Source of the DNA: Paraburkholderia caribensis
GTDB lineage: Bacteria > Pseudomonadota > Gammaproteobacteria > Burkholderiales > Burkholderiaceae
Direction of reading: 5' to 3'
Length of the DNA stretch: 64,000 nucleotides
Assembly: GCF_002902945.1 (NCBI RefSeq)
Contig: NZ_CP026102.1
Span: 2,728,001-2,792,000 of the forward strand
Made by a program: the position numbers and the translations under genes. The notes under the pieces were generated by a model, which worked only from the letters and a program-made list of their open reading frames with translations, did no database searches and was not told the origin of the DNA. Positions 33,822-43,141 of the stretch are shown here, in pieces (within the stretch, counting starts at the first letter, position 1; each line of letters begins with the position of its first letter).

Positions 33822-35225
33822 TTAAGCCTCCAGCTGCTCCAGCACCTTGCCCTTCGTCTCGATCCCGAGAAACTTCACGGCGAGCGCCGCGCAAAACGGC
33901 ACGACGGCGAGCAGATAAAACGCCATATCGAGATTCCCGCCAACCATCGTCTTCGACACCAGCGTCGGCGCAAAAATCGCCGCAAGCTTCAGCCATGCGC
34001 CGCCGACACCGCACCCAAAGGCGCGAATACTCGTCGGATACAGCTCAGGCGTGTACACATAAGCCGTGATGAAACCACACGCCAGCCAGCCGAGCGCGAA
34101 CGCACAGCACGTCGCGACCACGTACACGGAAGCGTCATGGAACACGCCCGCCAGCACCAGCGACAACGCGCACAACATGAACGACCAGTTGATGATCGGC
34201 TTGCGGCCCACCTTGTCGACCAGCATCGCGCACAGCAGCGAGCCAAGCACGCCGAGCACGGAAGCCGCGACAGCCAGATTCAGCGCGAGCTGCAACGGCG
34301 CGTGATACACCGTGCGATAGATCGTCGGCAGCCACGTCGACAGACCATACTGGATCACGCCGCACGTCATCCACAGCATCGCGACAGCCACCGAGCGCCT
34401 CCAGTACGCCTTGCCGAACAGATCGCTCATCTTGCGCTTCGGGTGACGCGCAGCCATCGCTTCGAAACCAGCGGGATCTTCCATCGGCGGCAGCGCGCTT
34501 TTGGCGGTACGCTCGAATGCGTGCACGGCATCGGCGGCTTCGTTCATGCGGCCACGTTCAGCGAGCCAGCGCGGCGATTCGGGTACGAGCCTGCGCAGCA
34601 CGAAGAACAGAATCAACGGCATGCCGCCGATAAAGTACATCGCCTCCCAGCCAAAGCGCGGCACGATCCACGCGCCCAATGCATTCGACGCCAGCAGGCC
34701 GACCGGGAACACGATCTCGTACAGCAGCACGAAGCGCCCGCGCCCATGCGCGCGGCAAATTTCATTGATGTACGTCGCGGCCACGGGCAACTCGCCGCCC
34801 AGCCCGATGCCCTGCACGATGCGCAACACGAAGAACACCGCAAACGTCGGCGCGAAGCCGCAAGCAATACTCGTAATGCCGATCAGCCCTGAACTCAGCG
34901 CGATCGCCTTCACGCGGCCGTGACGCTCCGCATACCACGGAAACAGAAACGCGCCGATCAGCTGACCAACCGAACTCGCACCGATCATCAGGCCCACGTC
35001 CCACGGCGTCAGATGCCATTTGCCGATCAGGATCGGCAGCGTCGCGGCGATCGCGATGACGTCGAAGCCGTCGAAGAACGTCGCGAGACCGATCAGTATG
35101 CGCGCGCGCACCAGCATCGCGTTCGCGGGCAAGCGTTCGAGCCGCGCAATGATCGAGCCGCGCGTCGCGGGATGGGAGACACCGGCGCTGCTGTGTGCCT
35201 CAAACGTATTGTCGATAGTGCTCAT
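33822..35225 (-). CDS. MFS aromatic-acid permease (AAHS type)
   Basis: A 467-residue permease. It starts at 35225 (M-S-T-I-D-N-T-F, GGAGA upstream). The first membrane region A-T-F-F-D-G-F-D-V-I-A-I-A is the aromatic acid:H+ symporter signature (D-x-F-D), as in PcaK/BenK-type carriers. It also has the loop E-R-H-G-R-V-K and P-E-S-P-R-W-L-A-E-R. Last gene of the 14-gene operon; it presumably imports the aromatic substrate. The 138 extra residues of the open frame upstream are rejected as non-homologous. Confidence 0.88.
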   Translation of the reverse strand: MSTIDNTFEAHSSAGVSHPATRGSIIARLERLPANAMLVRARILIGLATFFDGFDVIAIAATLPILIGKWHLTPWDVGLMIGASSVGQLIGAFLFPWYAERHGRVKAIALSSGLIGITSIACGFAPTFAVFFVLRIVQGIGLGGELPVAATYINEICRAHGRGRFVLLYEIVFPVGLLASNALGAWIVPRFGWEAMYFIGGMPLILFFVLRRLVPESPRWLAERGRMNEAADAVHAFERTAKSALPPMEDPAGFEAMAARHPKRKMSDLFGKAYWRRSVAVAMLWMTCGVIQYGLSTWLPTIYRTVYHAPLQLALNLAVAASVLGVLGSLLCAMLVDKVGRKPIINWSFMLCALSLVLAGVFHDASVYVVATCCAFALGWLACGFITAYVYTPELYPTSIRAFGCGVGGAWLKLAAIFAPTLVSKTMVGGNLDMAFYLLAVVPFCAALAVKFLGIETKGKVLEQLEA

Positions 35226-35251
35226 GCGTCGTTTCTCCGCCCCGTACTGTG

Positions 35252-36508
35252 TTAGGCAAGCGCCTTGTCGGCATCGGCCAGAGCCGCGACATCGACCGTG
35301 CGCCCCTGGGTCATCCATTTGCGCGCGAGCTTCAGGTCGCGCGGCGTGTTGATTGCGATCACGCCGCGCACGCCACCGTCCGCGACATGAAAGAGCGTGG
35401 CGCGGCGCGCGCCGACATCGCCGCGCACGACGAGTTCGGCATCGGCGGGAATGTCGCCGAGAATCTGCAGATTCACGTCGTATTGATCCGACCAGAACCA
35501 CGGAATCTCCGCATACGGCTCGAACTGGCCAAGCGCGGCCTTCGCGACGACGATCGCCTGGTTCTGCGCATTCGCCCACGATTCGAGGCGCACGCGCCGT
35601 TTCAACCATGCGCTCGGATGATTCGCCACATCGCCGCAAGCGAAGATGCGCGGGTCGTTCGTCATGCCGTGTTCGTCGACGACAATGCCGTCGTTCACGG
35701 GCAAGCCCGCCGCTTCGGCAATCGATGTATGCGGCGTGAGCCCGATGCCCGCCACGGCGAAATCGGCATCGATGGTCGAGCCGTCCGCGAGCGTCGCGCG
35801 TACTTTGCTTGCGTCTTCAGGATGCGTATCGAGCGACGTCAATGCCGCGGACAAACGCACGTCGACGCCATTCGAGCGATGCAGATCCAGCAGAAAGTCC
35901 GACACGACCGGCGGCACCGAACGCGCACACAGACGCGGCGCGCCTTCCACGACCGTCGCCGCCACGCCGAGCTTGCGCGCCGTCGCCGCGACTTCGAGCC
36001 CGATCCAGCCACCGCCGATCACGAGCACATGCTGGCTGGCGCGCAAACGTTCGCCGAGCGCCGACGCTTCGTCCAGGGTGCGCAGATACGCGATGTAATC
36101 CGTCTTCACCAGCGACGCCGGCAACTTGCGCGCCGCGCCGCCCGTTGCGATCACGAGCCGGTCGTACTGCACTGCGCGGCCCGATTGCGTGCGCACGATG
36201 CGTTGCGCGCGATCGATCTGCGTCGCGACATCGGGTTGCCATGCTTCGACATCGAGCGAAGCAAAATCGTCGCTTGCGAAGAGGCGCACGGTGTCGATAT
36301 CGGCATCGCCCGACAGCACCGCTTTCGACAGCGGCGGCCGCTCATAGGGCAGATGAATTTCATCCGCGATCATCACCAGACGGCCTTCGAAGCCTGTCTT
36401 GCGCAGCGTCTTCACGACCCATCCCGCCGCCTGTCCGCCGCCGATCACGACGATGGTCTGCGGTGCGTCCGCGTCGCTGGCAGCGTGTGAAATGACAGCG
36501 TCAGTCAT
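35252..36508 (-). CDS. FAD/NAD-dependent ferredoxin reductase of the oxygenase system
   Basis: A 418-residue reductase of the rhodocoxin/BphA4 type. The FAD site is V-V-I-G-G-G-Q-A-A-G near residue 20, with L-P-Y-E-R-P-P-L-S-K, the A-T-G-G-A-A-R motif, and the NADH site V-L-V-I-G-G-G-W-I-G-L-E-V-A-A. The C-terminal F-W-S-D-Q-Y-D is typical of oxygenase-coupled reductases. It would pass electrons from NADH to the Rieske ferredoxin encoded 10 kb upstream in the same operon. It overlaps the VOC gene by eight bases. Confidence 0.88.
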   Translation of the reverse strand: MTDAVISHAASDADAPQTIVVIGGGQAAGWVVKTLRKTGFEGRLVMIADEIHLPYERPPLSKAVLSGDADIDTVRLFASDDFASLDVEAWQPDVATQIDRAQRIVRTQSGRAVQYDRLVIATGGAARKLPASLVKTDYIAYLRTLDEASALGERLRASQHVLVIGGGWIGLEVAATARKLGVAATVVEGAPRLCARSVPPVVSDFLLDLHRSNGVDVRLSAALTSLDTHPEDASKVRATLADGSTIDADFAVAGIGLTPHTSIAEAAGLPVNDGIVVDEHGMTNDPRIFACGDVANHPSAWLKRRVRLESWANAQNQAIVVAKAALGQFEPYAEIPWFWSDQYDVNLQILGDIPADAELVVRGDVGARRATLFHVADGGVRGVIAINTPRDLKLARKWMTQGRTVDVAALADADKALA

Positions 36509-37466
36509 GTTTGCGCTCCGTCATGAACTTGCCTTCCGGCGCCTTCGCGTTCTTCTGACGACGCGTGTTGCCGTCGATGCCGCCGTCGATCGCCCATTCG
36601 GCGAACACGGTCGGGCCGGGTTCGAAATCGCGCGGCTGCCATTCGGGCGTCAGTTGATCTTCGTCCGCGTAGTACTCGATCAAACCGCCCGCCGGATTCT
36701 GGAAGTACCAGAAATACGCGGACGAAACGGGGTGACGCCCCGGCCCGAGTTGCGTGTCCCAGCCGCAACGGCTGACGTGCATGCCGCCGCCGAATACTTC
36801 GTGGATGTCGCGCACGGTGAACGCGACGTGGTTCAACCCGCGCTTGCCGGTCGGCAGTTGCAGCAGAAAGATGTCGTGGTGGCCGCCGTGCGGCGCGCAG
36901 CGCATGAATGCCCCGCGGCCCGGATAACGGTCCGACATTTCGAAGCCGAGCCGTTCGTGATAGAACTTCTCCTGCTCGGCGAGACAGTTCGTGAAGAACA
37001 CGACGTGGCCCACTTCGACGGGTTCTGCGCGCTCGTAGACCGGGCTGGGCGTATCGACGCGCAGCGTCTGGCCCCACACGTTCGAGGGCGAGCCGTGCAC
37101 CTCGACCGCGCGCTTGCGCGTCACCTCGATGCGGATCGCCATGCCGTTCGGATCGATACAGCCGACGGCGTCGTCGCTCGCGTAGTAGCCTTGCGCGCCT
37201 TCGAGGCTCGCGCGATATGTGTCGAGATCGGACGGCGTGGCGACGCCCCACGTCACTTCACGCAGCGTCGGGCCTTCTTCAAAGGCGGGCGGCAGCGACG
37301 GATCGTTCGCGATCACCGCGAGCACCGTGCAGCCGTTCAACGTTTCGAAGCGTGCGCGCGTTTCGTCGTGCGCGGTTTCCTTCATGCCCCAATCGGCGAA
37401 AAAGCGCCGACAGGTCTCGAGATCCGTCACACCGTACGTGATCTGTTCAATGCCGAGAATGCTCAT
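36501..37466 (-). CDS. Two-domain VOC extradiol-type dioxygenase
   Basis: A 321-residue protein with two vicinal-oxygen-chelate halves, as in catechol 2,3-dioxygenases. It starts I-L-G-I-E-Q-I-T-Y-G-V-T-D-L-E. The second half supplies metal ligands in V-G-H-V-V-F-F, L-N-H-V-A-F and L-I-E-Y-Y-A-D. The start at 37466 is preferred to 37496 by homology. Role: ring cleavage of a dihydroxylated intermediate, inferred from family and operon. Substrate unknown. Confidence 0.8.
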   Translation of the reverse strand: MSILGIEQITYGVTDLETCRRFFADWGMKETAHDETRARFETLNGCTVLAVIANDPSLPPAFEEGPTLREVTWGVATPSDLDTYRASLEGAQGYYASDDAVGCIDPNGMAIRIEVTRKRAVEVHGSPSNVWGQTLRVDTPSPVYERAEPVEVGHVVFFTNCLAEQEKFYHERLGFEMSDRYPGRGAFMRCAPHGGHHDIFLLQLPTGKRGLNHVAFTVRDIHEVFGGGMHVSRCGWDTQLGPGRHPVSSAYFWYFQNPAGGLIEYYADEDQLTPEWQPRDFEPGPTVFAEWAIDGGIDGNTRRQKNAKAPEGKFMTERKHD

Positions 37467-37479
37467 GTTGCGTGCCTTT

Positions 37480-38976
37480 TCAGTTCGCCCACGCAAGCGG
37501 GGCGTCGTTCAAGCCCCAGTAGAGGCTCTTTTGCTGCATGTACTCACGAATGCCCAGGCGGCCTTTTTCGCGGCCCATGCCGCTTTCTTTCCAGCCTGAG
37601 AACGGCGTCGAAATCGAGAACAGCTTGTACGTGTTGATCCAGACCGTGCCCGCTTCCAAAGCGCGCGCGACGCGCCATGCGCGCTTGTAGTCGCGCGTCC
37701 AGATGCCGGCGGCGAGACCGAATACGCTGTCGTTCGCTTCTTTCAGCAGCGACGCTTCGTCGTCGAACGGCATCGCGACGAGCACGGGCCCGAAGATTTC
37801 TTCCTGGCAGATACGCGCGCAATTCGACAGGCCTTCGAGAATCGTCGGCTGATAGAAGAAGCCTTGTTCGCGCCTGTCGCCCACAGGCCGCTCGCCGCCG
37901 CACAGCAGACGTCCGCCTTCTTCGAGACCCAGCGCCACATAGCGCTCAACCGACTCGCGATGCTTCGCGGAAATCAGCGGCCCCATCTGCGTGTTCTCGC
38001 TCGCGGGATCGCCGACGCGCAATTCACGCGCTTTCGCGGTGAGGCGCTTCATGAACTCGGGATAGATCGAGCGCTGCACGAACAGACGCGAGCCCGCAAT
38101 GCACGCCTCACCCGACGAACTGAAGATGCCGTACAGCACGCCGTTCACCGCGTGATCGAGATCGGCGTCGTCGAAGACCATCGTCGGCGATTTGCCGCCG
38201 AGTTCGAGCGACACGGGCATCAGCTTGTCGGCAGCGATGCGCGCGATGCCGCGCCCCACTTCCGTGCCGCCCGTGAACGACACTTTCTTGACGAGCGGAT
38301 GACGAACCAGCACATCGCCGATTACCGAGCCCTTGCCGGGCAGCACGCTCAACACACCCTTCGGCACACCCGCTTCCTCGCAGATGCGCGCAAGCGCGAG
38401 CGATACGAGCGGGGTGATTTCAGCCGGCTTCAACACGACGGCGTTCCCGGCTGCCAGCGCGGGCGCGAGCTTTTGCGCATCGGAAGCGATGGGCGAATTC
38501 CACGGCGTAATCGCCGCGATCACGCCGATCGGCTCTTGCACGCTCATCGTCAGATAGTCGCCGCGCGAAGGCGTCACCTCTTCGTCGAGCGTTTCGAGGC
38601 ATGCTGCGAAATAGCGAAACGTATTCGCCGCGCTCGCGACCAGCACACGTGTTTCGCCAATCGGCTTGCCGTTGTCGCGGCGTTGCAGCTGCGCGAGTGC
38701 TTCGTGCTTCGCCATGATCAGATCGGCGATGCGATACAGGATCAGCGCGCGCTGATGCGGCTTCAGACCGGACCAGTTCGGCTTGCGCCACGCCATGTCG
38801 GCGGCCTCGATGGCTTCGCGCGCGTCGTCGGCATCGGCCGTCGTGATTTCGGCGTTGACCGAGCCGTCGGCGGGATAGACGCTCGCGTACAGTGCGCCGC
38901 GGCCACGCTTCCATTCGCCGCCGACGAAGATATCGGCGGTTGGCACGAGGCTCGAAATGATGTCGGTGTGGGGCAT
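37480..38976 (-). CDS. Aldehyde dehydrogenase
   Basis: A 498-residue NAD(P)-dependent aldehyde dehydrogenase. Landmarks are I-T-P-W-N-S-P (catalytic Asn), K-P-A-E (cofactor), F-T-G-G-T-E-V-G, L-E-L-G-G-K-S (general base Glu) and S-S-G-E-A-C (nucleophile Cys), with E-I-F-G-P-V-L. The C-terminal F-S-G-W-K-E-S-G-M-G-R-E resembles betaine-aldehyde or muconic-semialdehyde types. AAAGGAAG precedes the start. It probably oxidises the semialdehyde made by ring cleavage or the aldehyde made by the TPP enzyme. Confidence 0.9.
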   Translation of the reverse strand: MPHTDIISSLVPTADIFVGGEWKRGRGALYASVYPADGSVNAEITTADADDAREAIEAADMAWRKPNWSGLKPHQRALILYRIADLIMAKHEALAQLQRRDNGKPIGETRVLVASAANTFRYFAACLETLDEEVTPSRGDYLTMSVQEPIGVIAAITPWNSPIASDAQKLAPALAAGNAVVLKPAEITPLVSLALARICEEAGVPKGVLSVLPGKGSVIGDVLVRHPLVKKVSFTGGTEVGRGIARIAADKLMPVSLELGGKSPTMVFDDADLDHAVNGVLYGIFSSSGEACIAGSRLFVQRSIYPEFMKRLTAKARELRVGDPASENTQMGPLISAKHRESVERYVALGLEEGGRLLCGGERPVGDRREQGFFYQPTILEGLSNCARICQEEIFGPVLVAMPFDDEASLLKEANDSVFGLAAGIWTRDYKRAWRVARALEAGTVWINTYKLFSISTPFSGWKESGMGREKGRLGIREYMQQKSLYWGLNDAPLAWAN

Positions 38977-39000
38977 GTAGTACTTCCTTTGACTGTCAGA

Positions 39001-39831
39001 TCAGATCACGCAGCGGGCCGCGCGATTGCGCAGCGCGCGGATCGCGCTGAACGCGGTCAATGCAGAGGTCTTCGGATTGTCGGGCAGCGGCTTGCCGCTC
39101 ATTTCGAGCGACATCTCGCCGAACGCGCCGCGCGCGACGATGCGATGCACGTTGCGCGTCACGGCAGGATCGGCGATCAGACGCACCATCGTCTGATCAA
39201 GGCCGAGGCCTGCAAGCGCAACAGTTGCCGCAACGTTCGCGTTCTTCGGATACAGGCGTGCCGCTTCGCGCGCGCTGCCTTCGAAAATCACGCGCGCTTC
39301 CGTCAACGTCTGCAGATCGCAGAGTTGTTCGGCGGGCGTGCCGAGCCAGCCCGTCGGCGGTTTGCGGCCGATGTACTGCACTTCGTCGAGGCCGCCGAGC
39401 TTAGCCGCCGCAAGCGCGTCGATGCCGCCAATTGCGCCTGACAAAAGCGTCACGGTTGCGTGGCCTTCATCGGCGGCGGCGTTCAGCGCTTCGAGCAACG
39501 CAAGGTCCGACAGCGCGCCGATCGAAGCAACCGCGCAATCCGTGCCCGCCTTCAGCAGCGGCACGACGTGGCTCACCAGCGCGCCGTGCCCCGCGCATTC
39601 GAGCGCGAACTGCGGACGCGACTTCAGCGCATCGACGGACCACACGACATCCACATCCGGTCCGACCTGCTCGCGCACGGCGTTGGCCTGATGCTCGGGC
39701 ACGATCACATGCGACACATGAACTTGCGGATCGGCGGCGACGGCGTGATACACCGTCTGACCGATGGCGCCGAAGCCGATCATCGCGATATCGATGGGCG
39801 CGTGACGATTGATGCCCGCAACGTTAGGCAT
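39001..39831 (-). CDS. L-aspartate dehydrogenase-like protein
   Basis: A 276-residue NAD(P)-binding protein with the NadX pattern: I-A-M-I-G-F-G-A-I-G-Q-T at residues 14-25, A-S-I-G-A-L-S-D-L, L-L-S-G-A-I-G-G-I-D-A-L-A-A-A-K, Y-I-G-R-K-P-P, and F-E-G-S-A-R-E-A-A-R-L-Y-P-K-N-A-N-V-A-A-T-V-A. NadX makes iminoaspartate for NAD synthesis, but here it sits in a catabolic operon, overlapping the TPP enzyme gene by eight bases. It may act on another amino or imino acid. Confidence 0.8.
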   Translation of the reverse strand: MPNVAGINRHAPIDIAMIGFGAIGQTVYHAVAADPQVHVSHVIVPEHQANAVREQVGPDVDVVWSVDALKSRPQFALECAGHGALVSHVVPLLKAGTDCAVASIGALSDLALLEALNAAADEGHATVTLLSGAIGGIDALAAAKLGGLDEVQYIGRKPPTGWLGTPAEQLCDLQTLTEARVIFEGSAREAARLYPKNANVAATVALAGLGLDQTMVRLIADPAVTRNVHRIVARGAFGEMSLEMSGKPLPDNPKTSALTAFSAIRALRNRAARCVI

Positions 39832-41482
39832 GTTCAGGCTCCTGTTTGCGCACGGGCGGGCCGGCGAATGCCGTGGCGAATGAACCGACAGACAGCATGT
39901 CCACTTCGACCAGCACCGGGCCGCTCTTCGCGATGCCTTCGCGGATCACGTCGTCAGCCTGATCCAGCGACGAAATGCGATAGTGGGTGAGGCCGAAGCT
40001 CGCGCAGAACTGCGCGAAATCGGGTTGATGCAGTTGCACGTAGCAGCGGCGGCCGCCGTAGTGCGCGTCCTGAATGTTGCGGATCACGCCATAGCATTGA
40101 TCGTTCATCAGCACGATCATCACGTTCGCGTTTTCCTGCACGGCCGTCACCAGTTCGCCGACGTTGACCATCAGACCGCCGTCGCCGACGAGGCACACGG
40201 TCTTCGCCGCCGCATCCGCGAGCGCCGCGCCGATCGCCATCTGAATGCCCTGGCCGATGCCGCCACCGAGCGCATGCACGCCCGCGCGCGGCTGGAAGAT
40301 CTTCAGCATGCGGTTGCCCCACGTGCTGTTGGAGATCGTCACGTCGCGCACCCAGTTGTAGTCGCGGCCCACGGCATGTTGCAACACGTCGACGAGGCGC
40401 TTGTACGGTCCCAGGCCCTTACCCGTTTCAGCGACAGCGACCTCGCGCGTCGCGGCGAGATCGCCTGCAAATGCCGGGTCGATCTTCATGCGGCCTTCGA
40501 GCAGCGTCGCGAGTTGATCGAGCACGGCGGCTGCGTCGCCATGAATGAACAGTTCGTTGCGATAGCCACGGTTGTCGGCGAGCGCATCGGCATCGACGCG
40601 GAACAGCGGCTGCGGCAGCGCGAGCTTGTACTTGAGCGTTTCGTTGCCGCGCAGACGCGAGCCGACCACGAGCAGCGCATCGCAGCTCTTGTAGAACGTC
40701 TCGACAGTCGGCTGCACGTTGAATGCGCCGAGCGTCGCGGGATGATCTTCGGGCAGCACGCCACGGCCCTGCACGCTGGTCACGACGCCGAAGCCGAGCT
40801 TCACGAGGCGCTCGACCTGAGCACGCGCATGACGCGTGCCGCCACCGAGCCACAGCAACGGACGCTTCGCCTTCGCGAGTTCGTCGGCGAGTTGCGCGAC
40901 GCGTGCCGTGTCGTGCGTCAGCGTGTTGATGTGCGGCGCCGCCATGTCGACGGGCCATTCGATCTCGGCGGCCTGGATGTCGATTGGGATCTCGACGCTG
41001 ACAGGGCCGCTCGGCGCGGTTTGCGCGACGCGCACGGCTTCGCGGATCGTCGCCAGTGCGGTCTCGACGGAGCGCACGCGGTACGCGGCCTTCGAAATCG
41101 ACGAGAGCATCGCCAGTTGATCGGGTGCTTCGTGGATGTACGCGAGGTCCTGATCCAGATACGTCGACTCGATCTGACCGGTGATATGCACGAGCGCCGT
41201 GCCTGCCGTCAGCGCTTCGACCATCGCGCCCGCCGCGTTGCCGGCAGCCGTGCCCGTGCTCGTGAACGCGACGCCGAGGCCGCCCGACACGCGCGCGAGA
41301 CCATCGGCCATGTTCAGCGCGCCCGCTTCGCCGCGCGCGCCGACATAGCGGATGTTGCCGCGCGAATGGATCGCGTCGAGGATCGGCATGTTGTGAATCG
41401 AGATCACGCCGAATGCGGTTTTGACGCCACATTGCTCGAGAAAAGCGGCGATCAGTTCGCCGACGGTGGTTTTGTTAGACAT
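39824..41482 (-). CDS. Thiamine-diphosphate-dependent enzyme (acetolactate synthase/decarboxylase family)
   Basis: About 552 residues with the three domains of the ALS/benzoylformate-decarboxylase superfamily. N-terminal catalytic-Glu region V-G-A-R-G-E-A-G-A-L-N-M-A-D-G, central L-W-L-G-G-G-T-R-H-A-R-A, and C-terminal ThDP/Mg site C-L-V-G-D-G-G-L-M-V-N-V-G-E-L then M-N-D-Q-C-Y-G. No FAD-specific evidence. Start taken at 41482 (M-S-N-K-T-T), with GGAGG upstream; 41506 is an alternative. It may decarboxylate an aromatic 2-oxoacid or ligate a C2 unit. It overlaps the SDR stop by eight bases. Confidence 0.82.
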   Translation of the reverse strand: MSNKTTVGELIAAFLEQCGVKTAFGVISIHNMPILDAIHSRGNIRYVGARGEAGALNMADGLARVSGGLGVAFTSTGTAAGNAAGAMVEALTAGTALVHITGQIESTYLDQDLAYIHEAPDQLAMLSSISKAAYRVRSVETALATIREAVRVAQTAPSGPVSVEIPIDIQAAEIEWPVDMAAPHINTLTHDTARVAQLADELAKAKRPLLWLGGGTRHARAQVERLVKLGFGVVTSVQGRGVLPEDHPATLGAFNVQPTVETFYKSCDALLVVGSRLRGNETLKYKLALPQPLFRVDADALADNRGYRNELFIHGDAAAVLDQLATLLEGRMKIDPAFAGDLAATREVAVAETGKGLGPYKRLVDVLQHAVGRDYNWVRDVTISNSTWGNRMLKIFQPRAGVHALGGGIGQGIQMAIGAALADAAAKTVCLVGDGGLMVNVGELVTAVQENANVMIVLMNDQCYGVIRNIQDAHYGGRRCYVQLHQPDFAQFCASFGLTHYRISSLDQADDVIREGIAKSGPVLVEVDMLSVGSFATAFAGPPVRKQEPEHA

Positions 41483-42281
41483 GACGTGCAACGCCTCCGG
41501 AGACATCGATATGGCTTCCCGTCGTGTACGACGACAGGGGTGTAGCGAGATAAAAGAGCGCTTGTGCTGCCTCTTCAGGAAGGCCTAAGCGGCCGAGCGG
41601 AATGTTTTTCTTGCGCGCGAGTTCGCGGGTCCAGTCTTCCCAGCTTTGGCCCGGCTGCGCCTGCGTTTGATAACGGCGTCGCCACTGACCCGACTCGACC
41701 AGACCGATCAGAATCGAATTGACGCGAATGCCCTGCGGCGCGAGCTCGACGGCCAGCGACTTGATCAGGTTCTGCACGCCTGCCCGCGCCGAAGACGTCG
41801 CGACCATGTGCGGCTCCGGCTGCAACGCGAGCAGCGAATTCACGCAGACGATCGAGCCGTTGCCATGCTGCGCGGCTTGCGTGAGCATCGGCAGAAAGGC
41901 GCGCGTCGGGCGGATGACGCTGAAGTACTTGAGGTCGAGTTCTTCGCGCCACGCTTCGTCGGTCGTGTCCGCGAAGGTCGATACGCGGCCCTGGCCTGCG
42001 TTGTTCACGAGCATGTCGGCGCGGCCAAACCGTTGCTGCACCTCGTTCGCGAACTTCGTCACTTCGTCTGCATCGAGCACGTTGCAGCGTGCAGCAAGCA
42101 ATTGCGCTTGCGGAAACTGGGCGCGCAAAGCAGCTTCGGCGCTTGCGAGCCGGTCGGCATCGCGTCCGCAGATCGCCACGGATGCGCCCGCGCGCAAAAA
42201 GAGTTCGGCGGTTGCGAGGCCGATGCCGGACGAACCGCCCGTCACCACGGCAACCTGTCCGGTGAGATCGATTTGAATCAT
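41475..42281 (-). CDS. SDR-fold protein lacking the usual Tyr/Lys pair
   Basis: A 268-residue short-chain dehydrogenase fold: T-G-G-S-S-G-I-G-L-A-T, N-N-A-G-Q-G, C-V-N-S. At the place of the catalytic Y-x-x-x-K it reads T-S-S-A-R, followed by A-G-V-Q-N-L-I-K-S-L-A. Thus the usual Tyr and Lys are Thr and Arg. This pattern exists in a known SDR subgroup of uncertain activity. It sits between the TPP enzyme and IclR genes. Confidence 0.75.
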   Translation of the reverse strand: MIQIDLTGQVAVVTGGSSGIGLATAELFLRAGASVAICGRDADRLASAEAALRAQFPQAQLLAARCNVLDADEVTKFANEVQQRFGRADMLVNNAGQGRVSTFADTTDEAWREELDLKYFSVIRPTRAFLPMLTQAAQHGNGSIVCVNSLLALQPEPHMVATSSARAGVQNLIKSLAVELAPQGIRVNSILIGLVESGQWRRRYQTQAQPGQSWEDWTRELARKKNIPLGRLGLPEEAAQALFYLATPLSSYTTGSHIDVSGGVARHV

Positions 42282-43141
42282 CAGAGCCCCAATGCCTTCA
42301 TGTACCTGCTTTCCGCCGACGGCCGGTAGTTCAGCCGCAGCGACAATTGCTCCGCCGCGCCGCGCACCTTGTCGATCAGGCCGCCGTCGAGCAGCGCCGC
42401 GTCGATCTGCGGGCGCGGAATGGTGGTGGTGATGACAGCGGCGATGCGGCCCGTGTCGTTGCGCACGGGCGCACTGATGACGGAGATACCGTTTTCGAAG
42501 GACGATTCGCTGATCGCGAAACCGCGCACCGCGTCGTCCCTCACGCGCTCGTATAGTTCGTCAACGGTAGCGGGCGTGTGTTTCGTGAAGCGTTCGAGCG
42601 TCTTCTCCGGATACAGCGCGCGCAGTTCGTCGAGCGAGAGATCGCCCATCAGCACATGACCGTGCGTAGTCGCATGCGCGGGTAGCCGCGTGCCGACGTT
42701 GACCTTCACCGAACTGAACACGGGCGCATGACTCTGCGCCTTCGCGACGAACACCACGTCGCGGCCGTCGCGGATCACGATGTGCGTGGTCAGCCCCGTT
42801 GCATCGCGCAAAGCTTCGATCAACGGCAAGCCGAGATCGGTGAGTTCGAGCGAACTGAGATATTCGAAGCCGAGGCGCAGCACCGCGACGCCCAGGCGAT
42901 AGTTGCGGTCGCGATCCGCGCGCTCCAGAAAGCCCAGTGATTCGAGCGTCTGCAGCAGACGGAACACCGTCGTGCGCGGAATGCCGAGGCGCTTCGACAA
43001 TTCGGGCGCGCCGAGCACCGGTTCGCGCGGCGAGAACTCCGTGAGAATGCGCAGGCCGCGTTCGAGTCCGGGCACGCGATAGCCCGCGTCGTTGCGGTCG
43101 TCTTCTGCTTCAGGCGCAGTGCCCGTCAATTCGGGGGTCAT
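42281..43141 (-). CDS. IclR-family regulator inside the catabolic operon
   Basis: A 286-residue IclR protein: winged helix (L-E-R-G-L-R-I-L, L-S-K-R-L-G-I-P-R-T-T-V-F-R-L-L-Q-T-L) then effector domain (G-T-R-L-P-A-H-A-T-T-H-G, A-V-R-G-F-A-I-S-E, I-S-A-P-V-R-N). The ATG at 43141 has GGAG seven bases upstream and an ATGA overlap with the hydrolase; the ATG at 43153 is an alternative. It shares more than three quarters of residues with the IclR protein at 48780. Likely the specific regulator of this operon and the divergent porin. Confidence 0.9.
   Translation of the reverse strand: MTPELTGTAPEAEDDRNDAGYRVPGLERGLRILTEFSPREPVLGAPELSKRLGIPRTTVFRLLQTLESLGFLERADRDRNYRLGVAVLRLGFEYLSSLELTDLGLPLIEALRDATGLTTHIVIRDGRDVVFVAKAQSHAPVFSSVKVNVGTRLPAHATTHGHVLMGDLSLDELRALYPEKTLERFTKHTPATVDELYERVRDDAVRGFAISESSFENGISVISAPVRNDTGRIAAVITTTIPRPQIDAALLDGGLIDKVRGAAEQLSLRLNYRPSAESRYMKALGL

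Noticed and set aside
35226..35639. N-terminal extension of the AAHS permease
   Set aside because: Arg-rich, non-homologous, antisense-like to nothing useful, and a good start with GGAGA exists at 35225; it overlaps the reductase gene.
39001..39831. NAD biosynthesis role for the aspartate-dehydrogenase-like gene
   Set aside because: No nadA/nadC nearby and tight coupling to catabolic genes; kept only as an alternative.
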